NCBI GenBank assembly: GCA_017462915.1
Contig: JAFTQG010000017.1
Coordinates: 1-45,476, forward strand
DNA: 45,476 bases
Source: Prevotella sp.
GTDB lineage: Bacteria; Bacteroidota; Bacteroidia; Bacteroidales; Bacteroidaceae
Reading direction: 5' to 3'
Shown: piece by piece, positions 24,301-32,945 of the stretch
Position numbering within the stretch: the stretch's first letter is position 1
Layout: each line of letters begins with the position of its first letter
The notes under the pieces: model-generated
Told to the model about the DNA's origin: nothing
What the model saw: only the letters and a program-made list of their open reading frames with translations
The model's database searches: none
Translations under genes and position numbers: made by a program

Positions 24301-25533
24301 TTTGCGTTTTTTAGTGGATTGATACCAAATATGACTCACACTGTTTCATTGTATGGAACAATAAATGGCGTGGAGTATAGTTGGGAACCATATCGGTTTA
24401 CTACAGGGCCTGTATCAGTTTCCGCTCGCGCGTCTGATGTGGAACAGACTTCGGCAACTATCTCCAAGTCCTACAACTTCGGTGATGCCACATACGTGTC
24501 ATCTGGCATAGTATATGGAACGACAACAGCCATGACGGAACATGTAAACAACGAGGAAGGAGAAATCCGTCTGACGGAGCTCTTGCCGAATACGACATAT
24601 TATTATCGTGCATACGTTGAGGTAAAAGAAGGTGGAAAGATATATTCTTCTCGCAACTCGTTCAAGACACCTGCCATTATATGTACCACATCGCCTGTGA
24701 GCAATATATCCAACCGCTCGGCAACGATGAACGGAACAATAGACTGTGACGGTTACAGTTCTGCAGAGTTTGGTTTCCAGTGGAAGCAGATGGAGGGTTG
24801 GAACAGTGATCCAGCATTCACGAAAGGTGTTAAGAATGAAGACGGCTCAATATCCGTGGCATTAGTTAATGGCATGTTGGAGCCGAATACCGATTATCAG
24901 TATCGTACAGCTGTCAGATATAAGGGAAACATCTACTATGCCAGCAATTGGGAAACATTCCGCACGGAATCTGAGTTTGTGTATTATCCGGCAAGTGTAT
25001 ACACAATATACCGCACGGATAGAGAAAATAATTGCCTTATATTATGCGGTTATTATGTAGCAGGAAGCGAAGAGGTTGTTGCGCAAGGATATGAGTATTG
25101 GAATACGTCTTCATCTGCCCGTTCAAGCAAGGCTTATGCTGTGGCTAATAATGTCATTCAGGTCACCACTGACGAATCTATGCAATATAGTCTTGACTTG
25201 AAGGCACTTGCTGACGGAAACTATTCTGTACGTGCATTTGTCAAGACATCATCTGGTAATACTATATACGGCAATACTTTGGCATTTGGTGTGCAGGGTG
25301 GAAATGTCACTGGCATTGATAATGTGGAAACCACAAACGTGAAATATTCTATTTTCAATCATATTTTGACAATATACAATGCTGCAAATCTGTCATGTGC
25401 CATTTATAATCTACAGGGGCAAACTGTAGAGCATAGATTGTTAGCGACGGATTGTGAACAATTTTATCTTGTACCGGGAAATGTTTATATAATTAGGCTA
25501 AGTAACGGTATGACTTACAAAGTTCGAATATGA
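21382..25533 (+). CDS. Large secreted repeat-domain protein with T9SS-like C-terminus
   Basis: 1,383-residue predicted surface or secreted protein. A signal peptide (MQKITFKVFVACLLAVIA, cleaved after THA) is followed by about ten to eleven fibronectin-III-like beta domains. Each tends to open with a T..TQT.A.I..GDA pattern and close with LLPNTTYYYRAYV-type sequence. Three adjacent modules (about residues 463-556, 557-650, 651-745) are close relatives, two sharing EDGG and all sharing a YIQPAGC-like block. The C-terminal ~70 residues (GIDNVET... to YIIRLSNGMTYKVRI) resemble a type A sorting domain of the type IX secretion system. No enzyme domain is recognised, so adhesion or binding is only a guess. 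Base composition is mosaic: the middle (about 22.1-24.4 kb) is clearly more AT-rich than the ends and the neighbouring genes. Confidence 0.75.
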   Translation: MQKITFKVFVACLLAVIAISTHAQIVLHEATDVTQTKATLSADFPDLSVEHGFQYKYGTLPEIDDFSKLALSAISDPVQINTTGTNAWSARTVKGWVESKSNLYVGQTSVMSAKVKFSEPTTVTFEWSVDSEEGIGILSFIVDGKTVREISGAVDFTQVSYQATAGEHTLQWQYKKTAATNVGLDLGMVRNIDLQNTTEGEWISKIAPASEFQLSNLYPEQNYIYRAYENNKYSKTSEFSTLGISVYDITTDNITQTKATINAKIDQGDAKTISTLIWGYDIAFDDRYDMFDSGSNLAIIKSGTYIEGGKTKKPTLEFKSAESCKISFKASFSGGTAGHGYITISSVEGYYCQETILSHSYSACTRTYDLPAGSYNIWFGASYGDVYVSDFNLSNSTYGSIASYQRKKQVQFSGDSYKLESLIPNTTYSYIISVVPSYSGELPVPSNSVKDSAKQSFTTNSVKAKNQQPSVVTQSTAQIEGVVESGDASIIATGLQYKDAEGKRWSDYPKDVTATVLSQNINRLKPNTTYHYRTYIQAQKCDTVFSDIGSFTTLEVKAAKPTLIEYSQTKAKIKNAVTFGDAVIYKRGVQFRKSDEVPWMEMEDGGNDAVYDVVLEHLLPNTSYQVRTYIQPAGCETVYGDMLSFTTLAVEALKPTVIKLAQHEVILQGTVQFGDASIYQRGMQFRKQGETKWEEIEDGGSESIFTLVKKGLEMSTTYEARTYVQPAGCDVIYSDILTFKTAHYVSDVSNPEVKTTQTTAVITFMLSDTDDEIEEAGIYYGSDSNKEQWKQVSGVMEGNVVKVTIPNLKYNARYYYRPYVKVNGQYYFYDDMGNNASFVTKDITATMTFPVITQTTVQIKADIDAGDANVTGWGYCFGDSYDSENFYPYEELTEIRNLSINKKYNIGLFCSVDGEYKLIASGDFTTKDVAVSALFFNVTQTKAEMRITVNSGDAEVTDFKYCLDYGDKVRCGDFAFFSGLIPNMTHTVSLYGTINGVEYSWEPYRFTTGPVSVSARASDVEQTSATISKSYNFGDATYVSSGIVYGTTTAMTEHVNNEEGEIRLTELLPNTTYYYRAYVEVKEGGKIYSSRNSFKTPAIICTTSPVSNISNRSATMNGTIDCDGYSSAEFGFQWKQMEGWNSDPAFTKGVKNEDGSISVALVNGMLEPNTDYQYRTAVRYKGNIYYASNWETFRTESEFVYYPASVYTIYRTDRENNCLILCGYYVAGSEEVVAQGYEYWNTSSSARSSKAYAVANNVIQVTTDESMQYSLDLKALADGNYSVRAFVKTSSGNTIYGNTLAFGVQGGNVTGIDNVETTNVKYSIFNHILTIYNAANLSCAIYNLQGQTVEHRLLATDCEQFYLVPGNVYIIRLSNGMTYKVRI

Positions 25534-25593
25534 TTAAGTAGCCAATAAATAAAAACTTTACATAGAATTTACTACGTAAAATAGATAATAAAT

Positions 25594-25646
25594 AGATAAA
25601 GATACGCCGCAGTTTCTATTTTTGAGACTGCGGCGTATCTTTATCT
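25594..25646. terminator. Bidirectional intrinsic terminator between convergent genes
   Basis: Two 20-nt arms (25594-25613 and 25627-25646) are perfectly complementary, with core GATACGCCGCAGT/ACTGCGGCGTATC, a 13-nt loop, and A/T-rich flanks suitable on both strands. It lies between the large secreted-protein gene (+) and valS (-), about 60 bp past the former. Confidence 0.9.
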
Positions 25647-25732
25647 GTATTCGTTCTTAGTTGTACACAGTTGCCGTGCCAAATTGTTATGGCAGTATGG
25701 TATGGGCAAGGTTATGGAAGAACGGGAGAGAC

Positions 25733-28438
25733 TTATTTCTTCAGTGTGGCGATAGTCTCCTTGAGGGCGGCTATCTTCTCGAGAGAGTCAGCCTCCTTCT
25801 TGCGCTCGAGAGCGACGACAGCCTCCGGGGCATTAGCCACGAAACACTCGTTGGAGAGCTTCTTGCGGATGCCGTTGAGGAAGCCCTCAAGATGCTTCAG
25901 TTCCGCCTCTGCCTTGGCTATCTCCGCCTCGGTGTCGATGAGGTCGCCGAGAGGCACGGCATATTCGCGTGTGCCTATCATGAATGCCGAAGAGCCGTCA
26001 CCCTTCTGCTGTACGTAATGTATCTCAGAGAGTCCTGCCATCTTCTTTATTATGGCGTTAAGCTCTGTGTCGGCATCCGCCTCGTTTGCCACAATCTCGA
26101 GAGTGAGAGGTTCGCGTGGAGCAATATTCTTTGACTGCCTTATGCCGCGCACTCCGGAGATGATCTGCTTCGCTGTCTCGTATCGTGCAAGGATTTCTTT
26201 CTCCTCGTCGGTAGGAGTATCGAGCTTGAAGACATCCACCATGAGAGCCTCGCCGTCCTTGCGGTCGATGATATGCTGCCACAGTTCCTCGGTGATGAAC
26301 GGCATGAATGGATGTATGATGTGCAGGAGCTTGTCGAAGATAGCCAGTGTCTCCTCGTATGTCTTCCTGTCGATAGGAGCCTGATATGCCGGCTTTATCA
26401 TCTCGAGATACCATCCAGAGAACTCGTCAGTGAAGAGTTTGAAGGCCGTCATCAAGGCGTCGTTGAGGCGGTATTTAGAGAAGTGGTCGTTGATTTCGGC
26501 ATAGTCTGCCTTTATCTTCGCGTTCATCCATGCTATAGACTTGGCGTTGCTCTCCGGCTGTTCGATGTCTGCGACCTCCCAGCCCTTCACGAGGCGGAAG
26601 GCGTTCCACATCTTGTTGCAGAAGTTCATGCCCTGTGCGCAGAGTGCATCATCGTAGAGAATGTCGTTTCCTGCCGGAGCCGCGAGCATCATGCCCATAC
26701 GCACGCCGTCGGCACCGAAGCGCTCTATGAGTTCGAGAGCGTCAGGAGAGTTGCCGAGAGACTTGCTCATCTTCCTGCCGAGCTTGTCGCGGACGATGCC
26801 GGTGAAGTAGACATTGCGGAACGGGATGTCGTTCATGTACTCGCATCCTGCCATAATCATGCGCGCAACCCAGAAGAATATGATGTCAGGACCTGTCACG
26901 AGGTCGGAAGTAGGGTAGTAGTATTTTATGTCATCGTTGCCCGGATTGTTGATGCCGTCGAAGAGAGACACAGGCCACAGCCATGAGGAGAACCATGTGT
27001 CGAGAGCATCCTCGTCGCGGTGGAGCTGCTCCATGGTAACAGAAGGGTCTATCTCCTTTGCCTTGGCGAGGGCGTCCTCCTCGGTCAGTGCCACGACAAA
27101 GCGCTCCTGTCCGTCCTCTGTCTCAGGCAGGAAGTATGCAGGGATGCGGTGACCCCACCACAGCTGGCGCGAGATGCACCAGTCCTGTATGTTCTCCAGC
27201 CAGTTTCTGTATGTCGTGACATACTTGTTTGGGTAGAATTTCAGTCTGCCGTCGAGCACAGGAGGCAGGGCTATGTCTGCCATGTGCTGCATGGAGAGGA
27301 ACCACTGCTTGCAGAGACGCGGCTCCACGGCTGTGTCCTGGTTGCGCTCAGAGTAGCCTACCTTGTTGACATAGTCCTCGATATGGTCCATGAGACAGGC
27401 TGTCTCGAGGTCCTTGGCAATCTGCTTGCGCACGTCCATGCGGTCCATGCCGACATACAGTCCTCCTGCTTCGGAGATGGTGCCGTCAGGATTGAAGATG
27501 TCGATGGTCTCGAGGTTGTGAGTCTTTCCGAGGGCATAGTCGTTGGCATCGTGGGCAGGAGTGACCTTAAGACAGCCTGTACCGAACTCGATGTCTACAT
27601 AGCGGTCCTCTATGACAGGGATGACGCGGTTGACAAGAGGCACGATGACCTTGTGTCCTTTCAGCCACTTGTTCTTCACGTCCTTAGGGTTGATACACAT
27701 GGCGGTATCGCCCATGATGGTCTCTGGACGTGTCGTGGCGACGACAGCATAATAGCCTTTCTCGTCCTTATGGAACACCTCGCCCTCTTCGCCTGTCAGC
27801 ACGACAGGGTTTGTGTCGGCATCGGCGACATAATACTTCAGATGATAGAGCTTGGACTTCTCCTCACGGTATATGACTTCCTCGGTAGAGAGCACGGTCT
27901 GCGCCTTCGGATCCCAGTTGACCATGCGCAGTCCGCGGTAGATATAGCCCTTCTCGTAGAGGTCCACGAACACTTTCATGACAGACTCGGAGCGTTTCTC
28001 GTCGAGGGTGAAGGCAGTGCGGTCCCAGTCGCATGACGCTCCCAGCTTGCGGAGCTGTTTCAGGATGATGCCTCCATGCTCCTCTGTCCATGCCCATGCG
28101 TGCTCGAGGAACTGCTCGCGTGTGAGGTCACGCTTCCTGATACCCTGCTGCGCGAGTTTGTTTACCACCTTTGCCTCTGTGGCGATAGACGCGTGGTCGG
28201 TGCCAGGAACCCAGCAGGCGTTCTTTCCGTCAAGGCGTGCCTTGCGGATAAGGATGTCCTGGATGGTGTTGTTGAGCATGTGTCCCATGTGCAATACACC
28301 GGTGACATTGGGCGGAGGGATGATTATCGTATACGGCTCGCGTCCGTCAGGTTTGCTTGAAAAGAGCTTGTGGTCTGTCCAGTACTGATACCACTTGGAT
28401 TCCACATCTTTAGGGTTGTACTTGCTTGCTAATTCCAT
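25733..28438 (-). CDS. valS: Valyl-tRNA synthetase
   Basis: Class I aminoacyl-tRNA synthetase charging tRNA-Val with valine. The HIGH-type signature is HMGH at residues 50-53 ([18 protein letters not shown]) and the KMSKS loop is intact at residues 556-560. The editing domain lies between them, with family blocks such as [12 protein letters not shown] and [13 protein letters not shown]. The anticodon-binding domain follows. The C-terminal ~70 residues are a Lys/Glu-rich coiled coil ([17 protein letters not shown]), typical of ValRS. At 901 residues the length is normal. The ATG at 28438 gives [13 protein letters not shown]. It is the only protein-coding gene on the minus strand here and stands alone. 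Confidence 0.97.
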   Translation of the reverse strand: MELASKYNPKDVESKWYQYWTDHKLFSSKPDGREPYTIIIPPPNVTGVLHMGHMLNNTIQDILIRKARLDGKNACWVPGTDHASIATEAKVVNKLAQQGIRKRDLTREQFLEHAWAWTEEHGGIILKQLRKLGASCDWDRTAFTLDEKRSESVMKVFVDLYEKGYIYRGLRMVNWDPKAQTVLSTEEVIYREEKSKLYHLKYYVADADTNPVVLTGEEGEVFHKDEKGYYAVVATTRPETIMGDTAMCINPKDVKNKWLKGHKVIVPLVNRVIPVIEDRYVDIEFGTGCLKVTPAHDANDYALGKTHNLETIDIFNPDGTISEAGGLYVGMDRMDVRKQIAKDLETACLMDHIEDYVNKVGYSERNQDTAVEPRLCKQWFLSMQHMADIALPPVLDGRLKFYPNKYVTTYRNWLENIQDWCISRQLWWGHRIPAYFLPETEDGQERFVVALTEEDALAKAKEIDPSVTMEQLHRDEDALDTWFSSWLWPVSLFDGINNPGNDDIKYYYPTSDLVTGPDIIFFWVARMIMAGCEYMNDIPFRNVYFTGIVRDKLGRKMSKSLGNSPDALELIERFGADGVRMGMMLAAPAGNDILYDDALCAQGMNFCNKMWNAFRLVKGWEVADIEQPESNAKSIAWMNAKIKADYAEINDHFSKYRLNDALMTAFKLFTDEFSGWYLEMIKPAYQAPIDRKTYEETLAIFDKLLHIIHPFMPFITEELWQHIIDRKDGEALMVDVFKLDTPTDEEKEILARYETAKQIISGVRGIRQSKNIAPREPLTLEIVANEADADTELNAIIKKMAGLSEIHYVQQKGDGSSAFMIGTREYAVPLGDLIDTEAEIAKAEAELKHLEGFLNGIRKKLSNECFVANAPEAVVALERKKEADSLEKIAALKETIATLKK

Positions 28439-28478
28439 ATATCGTTTGTTGTATTTTGATTTTTTGCGAATTTGGATA

Positions 28479-28486
28479 CAAAATTA
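28479..28486 (-). promoter_or_regulatory. Candidate -7 element for valS
   Basis: On the minus strand this reads TAATTTTG, a match to TAnnTTTG, 40 bp upstream of the valS ATG. No good TTTG is found at 19-21 bp further upstream, so support is moderate. Confidence 0.5.
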
Positions 28487-28544
28487 ATGATTTTTCTCCA
28501 AACGTCATTTTACATGGCATGTTTATTATAAAATAATAACATTA

Positions 28545-28665
28545 TGTACGGTTATACGGTTGTGCGGTTATACGGTTATGCTGTTGTGCGGTTGCGTGGC
28601 ATAGGAAAAGTAATATCCGTATAACCGCATAACCGTCTGAGCCGTATAACCGCATCTATAACCAC
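28545..28665. repeat. Period-8 intergenic inverted-repeat element, copy F
   Basis: Left arm 28547-28596 (ACGGTTATACGGTTGTGCGG and further units), core AGGAAAAGTAATATCC at 28603-28618, right arm 28619-28663 with CGTATAACCGCATAACCG. It lies between the divergent genes valS and mutA, upstream of both candidate promoters. The rest of this 359-bp gap holds only the two promoters and AT-rich sequence. Confidence 0.8.
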
Positions 28666-28716
28666 CAAATTGCGTTAAATTTCTTTATAGGATTCTCCTA
28701 TTTACAAAATAATCTG

Positions 28717-28724
28717 TAAATTTG
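28717..28724 (+). promoter_or_regulatory. -7 element for mutAB
   Basis: TAAATTTG matches TAnnTTTG, 73 bp before the mutA ATG. The -33 region (TTCT at 28693-28696) is weak. No cobalamin-riboswitch B12 box was seen in the leader. Confidence 0.55.
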
Positions 28725-28797
28725 CAAAATATTATATGCGTTCATCACTATGTGAATGAGAATAGCAACATAACATAATAAAACTTAACAAACAACT

Positions 28798-30648
28798 ATG
28801 GCAAAAAAGAACGAAAAACTTTTCGGAGAGTTTGTCGCACCTACCAGACAGGAGTGGCTTGATAAGATTCAGGTCGACCTGAAAGGCGCTGATTTCAACA
28901 AGCGTCTGGTGTGGAAAACCAACGAGGGTTTCAATGTGCAGCCATTCTATCGCAAGGAAGATGTGGAAAGACTGCAGACACCGGAGGCTATGCCAGGCGA
29001 GTTTCCGTTTGTACGTGGTAACAAGAAACTGGATAACGAGTGGTATGTACGCCAGAATATTACGGCGGACTCCGCTGCCGAGGCTAACAAGAAGGCTCTC
29101 GATGTCCTCAACAAGGGCGTCAACTCGCTCGGTTTCCATATCTGCGGCTCACAGCTCAGCAGGGAATATGTGGAGACACTCCTTGAGGGTATCCACTGTG
29201 ACTGTGTGGAACTGAACTTCACTACCTGCAAGCGTCACTCCGTGGAGCTTGCGGAAATGCTTGCGGACATCTTCGAGAAGAGGGGCTATGACAAGGAGAA
29301 TATCGTCGCTTCCATCGACTGGGACCCTATGGAGAAGATGCTTGGCGGTAAGGATGTGGAGGGTGTGCTCCAGTTTGCCAAGCCTCTCGTGGAGGCTGTC
29401 AAGGACTATCCTCACTTCCGCGTGATAGCTGTCAATACCGTAGCTCTGAGCAATGCCGGCGCATATATCGTCCAGGAATTGGGCTATGCTCTCGCATGGG
29501 GTGCGGAGTATCTCCAGATGCTTGTCGATGCAGGAGTAGACGCTACTCTTGCCGCAAGGAAGATAAAGTTCAATATGGGCATCTCCGAGAACTATTTCAT
29601 GGAGATCGCCAAGTTCCGTGCCGCACGTCTGCTGTGGGCAGAGATTGTAAAGGAATATAATCCTTCCTGCGACTGTGCATGCAAGATGATTGTAAACGCC
29701 GAGACGACACGTTACAACATGACGCTCTTCGACGCTTATGTCAATATGCTCCGCTCTCAGACAGAGACGATGTCTGCTGCTCTTGCCGGTGTACACTCTA
29801 TTGTCGTGACACCGTTCGACGCTGCTTACGAGACACCTAACGAGTTCTCTGACCGCATAGCACGCAACCAGCAGCTTCTCCTGAAAGAGGAGTGCCACTT
29901 CGATACTGTCGTTGACCCTTCTGCCGGTTCTTATTACATCGAGGAACTGACATCTTCTCTTGCCAAGGAGGCTTGGAAGATATTCCTCAATGTGGAGGAG
30001 CAGGGCGGATTCCTTGCCGCTGTGAAGGCAGGCACGGTACAGGACGACATCAACGCTACCAACGAGAAGCGCCATCTCCATGCGGCACAGCGCCGTGAGT
30101 TTATCCTCGGCACCAACCAGTTCCCTAACTTCATCGAGACATCGGAAGGAAAGACTCCTCTCGCTTCGGAGTGCAAGGGCAAGTGTGGAGAAGAGGGAGC
30201 CTTGAAGTCTATAAAGGCAACACGTCTTGCTGCCGACTTCGAGAATCTGCGTCTCGCCACAGAGAAGGCTGAGAAGCAGCCTGTTGCGTTCATGGTGACG
30301 ATAGGAAACCTCGCATGGAGGCAGGCACGCGCACAGTTCTCATGCAACTTCCTTGCGGCTGCAGGCTACAAGGTCATTGACAATCTCGGTTTCAAGACTG
30401 TAGAGGAAGGCATCGACGCCGCTGTAGAGGCTGGCGCAGATATCGTTGTCCTCTGCTCAAGCGATGACGAGTATGCAGAATACGCTATACCGGCATACAA
30501 GTATCTTGACAACCGTGCTATCTATGTTGTTGCCGGTGCTCCGGCATGTGCCGAGGACCTGAAGGCTGCCGGCATAGAGAACTTTATCCACGTCAAGGTC
30601 AACCAGCTTGAGACCTTGAAGATGTTTAACTCAAAACTCGGTATCTAA
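28798..30648 (+). CDS. mutA: Methylmalonyl-CoA mutase small (beta) subunit
   Basis: Non-catalytic subunit of the heterodimeric B12-dependent mutase that interconverts succinyl-CoA and methylmalonyl-CoA in propionate formation. The 616 residues contain a TIM-barrel-like half with AMPGEFPFVRG, ISENYFMEIAKFRAARLLW and DPSAGSYYIEELT. The C-terminal part (about residues 490-616) has the fold of the B12 domain but lacks the cobalamin-ligand motif: where the large subunit has DGHDRG, this has NLAWRQAR. That loss is normal for the small subunit. mutB follows after 6 bp, so the two are translated as a pair. No meaB or epimerase gene is adjacent. Confidence 0.95.
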   Translation: MAKKNEKLFGEFVAPTRQEWLDKIQVDLKGADFNKRLVWKTNEGFNVQPFYRKEDVERLQTPEAMPGEFPFVRGNKKLDNEWYVRQNITADSAAEANKKALDVLNKGVNSLGFHICGSQLSREYVETLLEGIHCDCVELNFTTCKRHSVELAEMLADIFEKRGYDKENIVASIDWDPMEKMLGGKDVEGVLQFAKPLVEAVKDYPHFRVIAVNTVALSNAGAYIVQELGYALAWGAEYLQMLVDAGVDATLAARKIKFNMGISENYFMEIAKFRAARLLWAEIVKEYNPSCDCACKMIVNAETTRYNMTLFDAYVNMLRSQTETMSAALAGVHSIVVTPFDAAYETPNEFSDRIARNQQLLLKEECHFDTVVDPSAGSYYIEELTSSLAKEAWKIFLNVEEQGGFLAAVKAGTVQDDINATNEKRHLHAAQRREFILGTNQFPNFIETSEGKTPLASECKGKCGEEGALKSIKATRLAADFENLRLATEKAEKQPVAFMVTIGNLAWRQARAQFSCNFLAAAGYKVIDNLGFKTVEEGIDAAVEAGADIVVLCSSDDEYAEYAIPAYKYLDNRAIYVVAGAPACAEDLKAAGIENFIHVKVNQLETLKMFNSKLGI

Positions 30649-30654
30649 ACTACT

Positions 30655-32805
30655 ATGGCAAGAAAAGATTTTAAGAATGTTGATATCTTTGCGGGTATCG
30701 AGAAGAAAGACGGCGCAAAGTGGCAGCAGGAAAACGGTGTCAAGAATGTATGGAAGACACCTGAGCACATAGAGGTAAAACCTGTATATACAAAGGAAGA
30801 CCTTGAAGGCATGGAGCATCTCGACTTCGCCGCAGGTATCCCTCCGTTCCTCCGTGGCCCATACTCTATGATGTATCCGTTCCGTCCATGGACGATACGT
30901 CAGTATGCAGGATTCTCCACGGCAGAGGAGTCAAACGCTTTCTATCGCAGGAATCTTGCTTCCGGACAGAAAGGTCTCTCCGTAGCCTTTGACCTCCCTA
31001 CCCACCGTGGCTATGACCCGGACAACATGCGTGTCGTAGGTGATGTGGGCAAGGCCAGTGTGTCTATCTGCTCTGTGGAGAACATGAAGGTGCTGTTTGA
31101 CGGCATTCCATTGAACAAGATGTCTGTGTCCATGACCATGAACGGTGCGGTACTTCCTATCCTCGCGTTCTATATCGTGGCAGGTCTTGAGCAGGGCGCA
31201 AAGCTCGAGGAGATGGCTGGAACCATCCAGAACGATATCCTGAAGGAGTTCATGGTGCGTAATACATATATATATCCGCCGTCATTCTCCATGAAGATTA
31301 TCGCCGACATCTTCGAGTATACATCGAAGAACATGCCTAAGTTCAACAGCATCTCCATCTCCGGCTATCACATGCAGGAGGCTGGCGCTACCGCTGATAT
31401 TGAGCTTGCATATACTCTTGCCGACGGTATGGACTATCTCCGTGCCGGTGTCAATGCTGGTCTTGACATCGACGCCTTCGCTCCACGTCTCTCGTTCTTC
31501 TGGGCTATCGGCGTGAACCATTTCATGGAGATTGCCAAGATGCGTGCAGGACGTCTCCTGTGGGCTAAGATCGTGAAGAGCTTCGGTGCAAAGAATCCTA
31601 AGTCCATGGCTCTCCGCACACACTCGCAGACATCAGGCTGGTCGCTGACAGAGCAGGATCCGTTCAACAATGTCGGCCGTACATGTATCGAGGCTATGGC
31701 TGCCGTGCTCGGACATACACAGTCTCTGCACACCAACTCTCTCGATGAGGCTATCGCGCTCCCGACAGACTTCTCAGCACGTATTGCACGTAATACCCAG
31801 ATCTATATCCAGAACGAGACAAAGGTATGTAAGGAGATTGACCCATGGGCTGGCTCTTACTATGTAGAGTCTCTGACTCAGGAGCTTGTCGAGAAGGCTT
31901 GGGAGCATATCCAGGAGATAGAGAAGCTCGGAGGTATGGCAAAGGCCATCGAGACAGGTGTGCCTAAGATGCGTATCGAGGAGGCTGCCGCACGTACACA
32001 GGCACGTATCGACTCTGGCGTGCAGACTATTGTCGGAACAAACAAGTACCGTCTTGACCATGAGGACCCTATCGATATCCTCGAGGTGGACAATACCGCT
32101 GTACGTCTGCAGCAGGAGGCTGCGCTCAAGGAACTGAAGGCAAAGCGCGATAACGAGGCTTGCCAGAAGGCTCTTGATGCTCTGACAGAGGTAGTACGCA
32201 CAGGTGAGGGCAACTTGCTGGAGGCTGCTGTAGAGTGTGCTAAGCTCCGTTGTACTCTCGGTGAGATAAGTGATGCTTGTGAAAAAATCGTAGGACGTTA
32301 TAAGGCAGTGGTAAGAACAATATCAGGTGTGTATTCTTCTGAATACAAGAAGGATACAGAGTTTGAAGAGGCAGTTCGCTTGACGAACGAGTTTGCAGAG
32401 AAGGAAGGACGCCGTCCACGTATCTTCGTTGCAAAAATGGGACAGGATGGTCATGACCGTGGCGCGAAAGTAGTAGCGACAGGTTATGCCGACTGCGGTT
32501 TCGATGTGGATATGGGACCTCTCTTCCAGACTCCTGCCGAGGCTGCGCGTGAGGCCGTGGAGAATGATGTGCACATCGTTGGCGTATCTTCTCTTGCCGC
32601 AGGTCATAAGACACTTATCCCGCAGCTCTTTGAGGAACTGAAGAAGCTCGGCCGTGAGGATATCATGGTCATCGCCGGTGGTGTCATCCCTGCACAGGAT
32701 TATGACTTCCTCTATAAGGCTGGCGTTGCCGCGATCTTCGGTCCTGGCACGTCAGTGGCATATTCTGCCAAGACTATGATGGAACTCCTTATGGATAAGG
32801 ATTGA
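30655..32805 (+). CDS. mutB: Methylmalonyl-CoA mutase large (alpha) subunit
   Basis: Catalytic subunit of adenosylcobalamin-dependent methylmalonyl-CoA mutase. The 716-residue protein has the substrate barrel with [45 protein letters not shown] and [12 protein letters not shown]. The C-terminal B12-binding domain (about 585-716) has the base-off ligand motif [20 protein letters not shown], followed by [16 protein letters not shown] and the GG motif in VIAGGVIP. The 5,6-dimethylbenzimidazole tail would be displaced by the His of DGHDRG. It forms an operon with mutA. Together they serve the succinate-propionate pathway common in Bacteroidales and make the cell cobalamin-dependent, in line with the MetH activation protein at 17.4 kb. 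Confidence 0.97.
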   Translation: MARKDFKNVDIFAGIEKKDGAKWQQENGVKNVWKTPEHIEVKPVYTKEDLEGMEHLDFAAGIPPFLRGPYSMMYPFRPWTIRQYAGFSTAEESNAFYRRNLASGQKGLSVAFDLPTHRGYDPDNMRVVGDVGKASVSICSVENMKVLFDGIPLNKMSVSMTMNGAVLPILAFYIVAGLEQGAKLEEMAGTIQNDILKEFMVRNTYIYPPSFSMKIIADIFEYTSKNMPKFNSISISGYHMQEAGATADIELAYTLADGMDYLRAGVNAGLDIDAFAPRLSFFWAIGVNHFMEIAKMRAGRLLWAKIVKSFGAKNPKSMALRTHSQTSGWSLTEQDPFNNVGRTCIEAMAAVLGHTQSLHTNSLDEAIALPTDFSARIARNTQIYIQNETKVCKEIDPWAGSYYVESLTQELVEKAWEHIQEIEKLGGMAKAIETGVPKMRIEEAAARTQARIDSGVQTIVGTNKYRLDHEDPIDILEVDNTAVRLQQEAALKELKAKRDNEACQKALDALTEVVRTGEGNLLEAAVECAKLRCTLGEISDACEKIVGRYKAVVRTISGVYSSEYKKDTEFEEAVRLTNEFAEKEGRRPRIFVAKMGQDGHDRGAKVVATGYADCGFDVDMGPLFQTPAEAAREAVENDVHIVGVSSLAAGHKTLIPQLFEELKKLGREDIMVIAGGVIPAQDYDFLYKAGVAAIFGPGTSVAYSAKTMMELLMDKD

Positions 32806-32824
32806 TAATTATATAAATCGGTCT

Positions 32825-32944
32825 TACGGTTGTACGGTTATACGGTTGTGTGGTTATATGGAGATTACTTTCCTGTAACCCACAACCGCATAACCTACAA
32901 CCGTATAACCGTAAAACCGCACACAACCGTAAAACCGCACAACC
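32825..32944. repeat. Period-8 intergenic inverted-repeat element, copy G (inverted core)
   Basis: The left arm contains ACGGTTGTACGGTTATACGG and the right arm AACCGTATAACCGTAAAACC. The core at 32860-32874 is GGAGATTACTTTCCT, the exact reverse complement of the core in copy A, so the element is inserted or flipped in the opposite orientation. It fills the mutB-sppA gap from about 19 bp after the stop to 1 bp before the sppA ATG. Its right half is an open frame in phase with sppA. Confidence 0.85.
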
Positions 32945-32945
32945 A

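Noticed and set aside
27020-28036. 338-residue open frame (and others at 26273-26986) opposite valS
   Set aside because: Antisense shadow of a highly conserved gene; no homology, promoter or start signal.
28545-28797. Possible cobalamin riboswitch upstream of mutA
   Set aside because: No B12 box or conserved riboswitch core could be found; the region is a period-8 element plus promoter.
32850-32945. Upstream extension of sppA through the repeat element
   Set aside because: The extra residues are a translation of the period-8 repeat; the transmembrane anchor and homology begin at 32946.
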